A DNA stretch of 64,000 bases. It comes from Ectocarpus siliculosus (Eukaryota > Sar > Phaeophyceae > Ectocarpales > Ectocarpaceae). Positions within the stretch are counted from its first letter, which is position 1. Every line of letters begins with the position of its first letter. Of the stretch, positions 57,601 through 64,000 are shown piece by piece. Where the stretch lies: positions 2,533,315 through 2,597,314 of the forward strand of contig FN649755.1 of NCBI GenBank assembly GCA_000310025.1, given 5' to 3'. Below the pieces are notes generated by a model. It worked only from the letters and a program-made list of their open reading frames with translations, did not search any database and was not told where the DNA came from. Made by a program: the position numbers and the translations under genes.

Positions 57601-60600
57601 ATCCCGGCTGAAGCACACGTTTCACATTCGGTGGGCATGACTATACTTCACGCATGGCAAGGGACTTCGATCTCTGCATGCTTGTACAAAACAGGCGCGC
57701 CACGCACAGCGAAAGCGTCGGTTCGTGTTTGATGCACTTGGAGTATAATCTGCCGGCTCAAATGCTTCATGTGGAAATTTCCGACAGAGGAGTTCATGAG
57801 ATTGTTGCTCTAGGATGTTCCAACTATCCAGTGTTCAACGGAAATCCTATGGGGTGTGAACGCTAGGACCGAAGCCCAAAGGCTCACAAGATATACCGCA
57901 GAAACAACCCCCATACCCTATCCGGCAGTTTTGCAGTTACATGCCACAAGAGCCAACCCTCAACCAATCCAACTCGAACCTCACAGGTGGGGGGATGGTC
58001 GGTCTCAGTTTCACCGGGAGGACATGGTGGGGAGGAGAGGCGGTTAGTTTATCTTGCTGAAACAATCAATGAACGCCCAATATCCTGACAAAACACACTG
58101 CTCACGGTAAGTAGTTTAGTTCTTAATGATGACCGCAAATATTCGTCCTACAATCGATTTTGTTCCTGTGGGGTTGTCAAACATGTGTCACACGTCTGAT
58201 GGCTGTCCTCGTTATTTTTTCCACCGGAAATACACGTTGATTTCGGTCAGTGGTATTACCGCGGTAAATCGGAATTTTGCTTCCCATCCAAACCGTTACC
58301 GTGATAAACTTGTGGTACCATTACCACACAAATATTTACCGTGGTTTCTCGTCGTATACGATTGCCGCAAGAAGCATGGATCCTAATCGTTTTGAGGCCG
58401 CGATACATTTCATTTTATTTAGGCTAAAACGTGCTCGGTCAATGTGTCGCAAACGATGTGCGGTGACCACACGCTCAAGCGATACTAAAGCAGCACACAG
58501 GGTGCATTGCCGTGGTTCTAGCACAGTACAAGGAGGGTTCTAACCACGAGCTGTGTTCATCCCATATACCGATCACGTTATGTGTACACCGAGAGCTTGA
58601 CAATTTGGGGGTTCAAGCTGAACCTGGTCAGGGAGACTGCCACGCCTATGGCATGGGGGTCCCGCGGCACAAGGATGGCCAGAAGGAGAGCGTGAGGTCG
58701 TCGCTGTCGTGCGAGCGGGCATCGAGAGCGGCTGGTTTCAATCTAGGCGTAACGCATGTTGTCACCTGCAGGGTGGCGGGGGAAGCGCCCCCTTGCGGAT
58801 CTGCCCTAGCAAGCAGCGACAGCGAACCGTCGCAGTGGGTCTTGATCTTGAGCAGGTTGCCTGCGCATCAAAACGAAACACGAAAGACGAAGCAGCGAAG
58901 GGTGCTGATCATACCGCTGTCCGTCATGCCTGCCTAAACGAGAGACCTGGCCTTCGATTCTGTGTTGGTCTCACGTTGCGAACAAACCGTGGGACTACAC
59001 CTGCCCTGCGACAACGGCTGTAGGCGTTTGTGTCAAAACAAACAACCCGCTTCGATTAAACGATCGCCATCACCGGCAACACGGCCATCCGCTCTCACGT
59101 TGCCATGGACACCATGATGTCCAACGTGGTCGTGTCCATGGCAACGTGGGAACGGATGACCGTGTTGCCGGTGATGGCGATCGTTTAATCGAAGCGGGTT
59201 GTCTGTTTTGACACAAACACCAACAGTTGTTGTCTCAGGGCAGGTGTAGTGAAAGAGGTACAGTAGCAGCAGCAGCGGTGCTACAGTACCGTTCAGGCTT
59301 GGGCGCTAACGTCGCGCTCCTCCCTAATCTTGCTGCGACCATAGGCTTTGCTTTCGTGCGTCCAATTCTTTCTGCATCCATTCGTCCCCCGCCCGTTCGT
59401 TAACGTATCAATCTACAATTGTGGCCCCGGGAAATGTCGCACACTGCCGAGGGACAATTGTCTGCCGTTTACCGGGCACTAGGTGCTACCGCACGTTGCA
59501 ACTCCAATATTTCGTGTATGTCGCGTGATTTCACCGGCCTCACAAAGTCCGATCGGGCTTATTTATGCGGCCACTACCGAGGCCATTGCTGTTCCCCCCT
59601 CCAGAAGAAAAAACACAAGCCCCTGGAGGGTGTGCTGTTTTTGAAGTGTAAACAGTGTAAACAGAGCTTGGAAGAGACACAACGCGAGGGTGGTGACGCA
59701 ACGAGGTGGGAACAATTGTAAGAACGGAAAGAGGCCAAACACCCCCCGCACCCTACTTATCTCGGTCGGACGTCGTTCGTTGCTCGTCTGCTGGAAAGGG
59801 GCGCATCTAGCTACTGCTCGGTTTTCTTCCTCTTCGCCCCCCTGCGTATCATCAACGCCCCTTGATGCGGGATCCCAACCGATGCTCACCCACTAACACT
59901 AGTACCACCCTCTTATGTTCAGACACATTGTAACGGGAAGTTCCGTAGGGTTTGCAGGTTTCGGGTGCGGTATCGGAAGTGCCGCAGACCCCGCAGAAGT
60001 GTACGGTAGGGAATCGAAAGTGTTACAGAATTCACAGAAGCATCGGGTGCGGATAGATACCTGAAAAAATAACGCCAATATGCTTCTATAGGCTGTACAG
60101 AACATGCTCTTGGACATAATACTACATTCTTTGGGCCAGCCTGTGATCGGGATCTCGTTTGTTTGTCGTCCAAGGGAAGGTAACACAGCAGGTAGAACTC
60201 AGGACGAGGTTAGGTGGTTCAGCAAAAAATGGGGACGACAGCAGTCCCAACAACAAGGACATCATTGAGAGCAACAATAGCAACAGCGAGCAACTTCCGG
60301 CTCGCGTCCTACCTTCGTGATTGAGAAGAAAAAACGTCTCCCCGTCGTCGCACCAAGCCACCCTCCCAGCCTGAATAGCCGCACGGTTCACCGCTCTGTT
60401 CGCACTGCTTCCGCCGCTTGTACCGCCAGACACACTGCTGACCGCAGTGACCCCAACACATGATGTCGACGGCAGCGGCGGTGATGACGACGACGAGACG
60501 AGAGCTTCTTTGCGCACGGCATCCGTGTCTACTGTTCCCTTGCCGCCTCGCACGCTACTGCCTGCTCTAGATATTGAGTCGCTGCCGGAATTTCTTTCAC

Positions 60601-62939
60601 TTGAGCTTGATATGGAGCCGTCTCCAGATTCGCCGGTGATGCTGCCGCCGCCGCTGGTAGCGTTGCGTTCGCAGACGGTAGAAGCAGCAGCTGCGGTCGC
60701 TGTGGTGGCGGCCGAGAATAGCTCCTCCACCCGTGGGACAGCGGGGTCCCAAATCTTGCGGAGTTTCGCGATACCCACGCTGCCGACGATGTTCTTGTGC
60801 CCGACCGACTGTCCAACAGCCGGCGCTCCTGCTCCCACCCCCGCACCAGTACCCGTCTCCGCTGATGGCACAGCTTCTACCTCCGCCGCACCACCGCTGG
60901 AACTCTTATTGTCTTCGGCACAACACCTGCCTGTGCTGCTAACGTTGTTGCTGCTAACGTTGGTGTCAGCTTCGCTTTCACTCCTAGCTTCTTTTCCGTC
61001 GTCAACGTCCATGGCACCATCGTCATTTTCGTCCGTAACGCCGTTTCCAGCGACAGTAACGGCAGCGCGGCCGTATGCCCGGGACACACCTCCAGCCCCA
61101 CCTGAAATCATCATCCCCTCCGCCCCCGGCGACTTCGCTCTCGCATCGCTGATACAGTCATCTGTGTCCACCTGCTGTGGCTTCTGATCCTGCTCAAGCT
61201 GCTGCTGCGGCTGCTGCTGCTGCTGCTCTTCCCCTTCGCCCTCTCCAAAGGACAACCCCACCCCCGGGGTTTGAACTGGCGCGGCAGCGTCGTCATGGGT
61301 ACCGCAGTTTGTAGCCGTGGCGAGGGCTGTGGCCGTCGCAGTTGCTGTAGTGGCTGCAGAAGGAAAATCGGCGAGAAAAGAACTTCCGTCGGCGCAGCAT
61401 ACGCTTCCACAGCGAGGGTTGGACGGCGAGAGGGAGGCGTGCACGACGCGGGAAGGCAGTCGCAGGCATCCCTCCACCTGATGTGTAACCAAAGGGCAAA
61501 CAAAGCGCAGACGGCAACGGCAACACCTAGATTGGGTCGAGACGGTTGCTAAGAACTTCCTAGAGGTTTAGGGACATAGGGAAATGCATCATCGCGTTGA
61601 GAGCACGGGCACTGTTTCGTTTCGCTGCTTGTTTTGTGGCTGTGTTGAGTGCTTTCACAACGTGTTGTAGTGGAAGCTGTGCAGTGTCGAACGTCGAATG
61701 AAATAACCACGACGACAACATGGTCACCGGACCTAAAAATCCAATTGCAAACAAATCAACCAACAGCAAGCGGTATCGAAGAGTGCATATAACTGGAATC
61801 GGCGGTGTATGGGATTGCCTTGCTCGAGCCAGCATGCCAACACGGGTATGGGAGACCCATGGTGTAATGTTGCCCAGAGCAACAACAACAAATTCGCGAC
61901 AGGGGCGACAGCAAGCGCCGAAAGCACAACAACAGCGTCTCTGCCAACAACGAAAATCCCGACAACAACCACCGACCCTGACATCGACAAGACCACAACC
62001 AGACCCAACAGCAATAGCATCATCAACACGACCGCCACAGCAACAAAACAGATTATCGGGCCGGACGACAGGCCTGGTTTACCTCTTCCTCCACAATGTC
62101 CCACAGCAAGACCAGGCCCGGCAAGAGCACTTCCTCCCCATCTGGCCAAGTCTTCCTCTTCTGGACGTACGCCGCTACCATGTATCGCGAGCATCTGCGA
62201 CACAACAAACGGTCGTCACAAAAATCGCAGCTCGAAACAAACATAACACAAATCGCACCGCACCTATCCCCAACGATCGAAGGAGCAAGCAGGGGACCAA
62301 AGAGCAACGTATGTATAGTATACGGCGAGCGCCCAAGCAACAAACATACCGTGCAACTGTCCAACAATAGAAGCGAAATGCGGATCTCCAGCACGAGCTA
62401 AGCAAGGTCTGTAGGCGTCTTCTCTTGCCGCGTGATACCTGGCGCTGGGGTGCCGTCAAACCAACAGCAGCAGGCGGGCCCCCGGCAACTAGAGGGCGAC
62501 CCACAGCAATACCGGGTACAGGCCATGCCCATTGATGTCATCGTATTAACCTCCACAAATGCGAGCGGGTCTCTAACCTCACGACGACGAAACGCAAAAT
62601 GCCGTGACGCACCACCAGTAGCATTCACCTTGACCAACCGACGCTCGTCGTAGACCACCCGTGGTCCACGTCCTCCCTGTCCTTGGCCGCCGCCCTTGCT
62701 CCTGACTTCTCGGAGGCGACGGCGGCGGCGGCGGCAGGGGTGGTAACAGCGCTGTCGACGGACAGGGTCGCTGGCGGGAATATCTTGTCGAGAAGGTCGT
62801 GAGTAAGTTCGAGCGACTTGACGTACATCCGTATCGGCACGAAGCTCCAGAGGTCGACTCGACCGGCCTCATCACCCACAGCGAAATGGGTCCCTCGGCG
62901 GTTGAACTGGCAGGTTAGGGGAGCGGCGTCGTTCTCGTG
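51659..62939 (-). CDS. Rbbp5/Swd1-like WD40 protein, COMPASS (H3K4 methyltransferase) subunit
   Basis: Predicted nuclear scaffold of the SET1/MLL complex. Exons: 62939-62629, 62194-62083, 61477-60313, 58860-58766, 56858-56752, 55700-55580, 55338-55174, 54164-54099, 52096-52037 and 51823-51659 (TGA). All are in phase, giving 788 residues without the first exon, which was not found. Landmarks follow Rbbp5 in order: PLTCQFNRRGTHFAVGDEAG, SVGWSRCSRYMVAAY, LVLLWDIVEEE, ASLSPSNPRCGSVCC, GRVAWCDDGETFFLLNHEGN, LAPDGDKVLIATATRG, DLFFFGLGGGQPERID, LALACSPRRPLLMFLC, then the hallmark acidic tail LIDNNVDYLEAEDELD, which in Rbbp5/Swd1 contacts Ash2L/Bre2. The last exon (EKEEPVDVEGG) may instead splice at ACGG|GTGATG (51700) into further exons. 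The 56858 acceptor has a poor pyrimidine tract. Repeats occupy two introns. Confidence 0.85.
56910..56944 (+). repeat. Telomere-like TTAGGG words
   Basis: Three to four TTAGGG hexamers with interruptions, inside an intron of the Rbbp5-like gene. Too short and degenerate for a telomere; an interstitial trace. Confidence 0.7.
57431..57530 (+). mobile_element. SINE-like repeat, head fragment only
   Basis: Shares only the tRNA-like end with copies 2-4 (aagtcgttagaccattgacc, cgggacggagc, gccgggtttt-cgtcggc). It continues into unrelated sequence, so the head exists apart from the body. Lies in the Rbbp5-like intron 58765-56859. Confidence 0.7.
58995..59249. mobile_element. 255-bp near-perfect palindromic MITE-like element
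   Basis: Termini ctacacctgccctg and cagggcaggtgtag. The arms are complementary for about 115 bp with few mismatches (gattaaacgatcgccatcac on one side, its complement on the other) around a loop of about 20 bp. No coding capacity. Lies in an intron of the Rbbp5-like gene; it would fold into a long hairpin in the pre-mRNA. Confidence 0.9.
60368..61363 (-). other. Low-complexity insertion of about 330 residues in the WD40 propeller
   Basis: Exon 61477-60313 starts and ends with propeller sequence (VEGCLRLPSRVVHASLSPSN and GRVAWCDDGETFFLLNHE). Between them are about 330 residues rich in Ala/Thr, Gln, Gly/Ser and acidic residues, including QQQQQPQQQ and ENDDGAMDVDDG. Rbbp5 has only a short loop here. 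A small ordered island, IAKLRKIWDPAVPRVEELF, sits in the middle and might be a binding motif. It is uninterrupted coding, so it is not a retained intron in any obvious way. Confidence 0.75.
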
Positions 62940-64000
62940 CTGCGTTCGAGGGGAAAACCAATTAGCCGGCGAGGGTGGAAGACGGGAGTGGGCTGGTGGC
63001 CGCGGGCCGGGTGTGCGGGAGGGCGCCTTGCTTACCTACAAGTACCCTGTGACAACGCATCCCTTTCTAGGACGGATCACTCTTGCTACCCGTAGTAACA
63101 ACATCACCAACAGCCGGGCGGCGCTCTAAGCTTGAGCGGCCAGAACAAGGAACTCGGTGGCGGTGGCCAATCAGCGTGACGCCTCGAGGTCGATGCCCGC
63201 GTAAAAAAATCCGTTTGCGCCGAACTATGTCACCCGGACCATACTGCTGGCAGTTGTATACGGGTTTCTGTGGTTAAATTTAGCCCTGTATGGTTCCGAT
63301 CATCTCCCTCTCTAGTTAGATATGACCGTCGCTCGCTGTGCCTGCCTCCGGTACGATCATGCTTTCCTCTGCCGCGGAGTTTCATCAATAGGGTCTGTAT
63401 CCCTAACCCCAGCCTTTGGACAAAATATCAAAATATGCAGCTTTTCGATCCACCAACTATGCAGATTTACTCCCAATAAGAAGGTTCACGCCTTTGTGGG
63501 GAGGTCGGTGCGAGCCTTTTTTCGTCCTCAAAGATCCTTCTGTCGGAATCAGTACCTTCTTTTTTTTGGGAAAGTAGCATACAGCAGTTATTCTGTTACT
63601 ACAGAAGGCCTCCACGTCCAATGCACATGTTAGAACGTATCGAGCAGAGATCGGAACGTTTTTCGTCGTCAAAACAAGAGCAACAACAAGGACAAGTATC
63701 GCTGTTTCCTGTTCAAACAGGGTTGGCAATTGAAGAGTGAGAGCGCGGGTGCTCCTGACTTCCTCCAACGTTGTCTTTGGCGTGACTACGCCGGGAACGA
63801 TTGAGCGATTTTATCTTCTTCCATCTCCATTGGTTAAAGAAAACTCAGTTTCACGCCAGGTCTTCTCCTCAGACCGGATGGGATCACACAGTGCCATCAC
63901 CTCCCACAGCCGGTGTGCGAACTCCCTCTCATGCAACAACCATAGCAATCGGGTGCCCCACGTTACTGAGCCTCCCCGACCCCACCAACTGATGAACAAA
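62940..64000. other. Region upstream of the Rbbp5-like gene, first exon not identified
   Basis: Must contain or precede the missing first exon and promoter. One candidate start, ATGGAGATGGAAGAAG, at about 63833 on the minus strand encodes MEMEEDKIAQSFP. Its only nearby donor is weak and in the wrong phase. No other gene supported. Confidence 0.35.

Noticed and set aside
58512-58937. 141-codon plus-strand frame before the palindrome
   Set aside because: Opposite the real minus exon 58860-58766 and without motifs.
1-64000. CRISPR arrays or bacterial operons
   Set aside because: None found; tandem repeats here lack spacer structure, and the window has spliceosomal introns throughout.

Overview
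Eukaryotic nuclear DNA, intron-rich, with introns of about 0.2-3 kb, CpG-rich coding exons, poly-C and poly-T tracts, and one 100-N scaffold gap (19,608-19,707). Gene content and style fit a photosynthetic stramenopile, most likely a brown alga. The content is a Ca2+/cyclic-nucleotide kinase, a SLAC1/TehA-type anion channel and an Rbbp5/Swd1-like COMPASS subunit. That assignment is inference, because no marker gene is present. No rRNA, complete tRNA or CRISPR array was found.

Layout. (1) 0.33-16.7 kb, minus strand: one gene of about 19 exons whose splice phases join into a continuous frame of about 786 residues. Its domain order is CDPK-like kinase, degenerate EF-hand pair, two cyclic-nucleotide-binding domains, and one canonical EF-hand. 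Three of its introns appear to use GC-AG borders. (2) 17.2-31 kb: a transposon and repeat belt. It holds a decayed non-LTR reverse transcriptase, copies of a SINE-like repeat family bounded by C-runs, an OTU-protease-like open frame, a large fold-back element inside a tandem array, MITE-like palindromes and short dispersed repeats. A possible divergent pair of first exons (20.26-21.05 kb) sits inside the belt. (3) 33.9-46.5 kb, plus strand: a SLAC1/TehA (TDT family) anion channel gene with nine recognised exons and a cytoplasmic-loop insertion of about 270 residues. (4) 48.4-50.7 kb, minus strand: exons of an unrecognised protein with a basic coiled coil and a poly-Q/Gly/Ser-rich segment. (5) 51.66-62.94 kb, minus strand: an Rbbp5/Swd1-like WD40 gene, ten exons joined in phase, with a low-complexity insertion of about 330 residues in one propeller loop. 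Its first exon was not found.

How the genes relate. They do not form an operon-like unit. The kinase (cyclic nucleotide plus Ca2+ input) and the SLAC1-type channel are families that are functionally linked in plants, where Ca2+-dependent kinases phosphorylate SLAC1. Here they are separate genes on opposite strands across a repeat belt, so any link is speculation. Mobile repeats sit in introns of all three large genes.

All exon models come from reading splice consensus, phase continuity and family motifs by eye. No alignment or transcript evidence was available.
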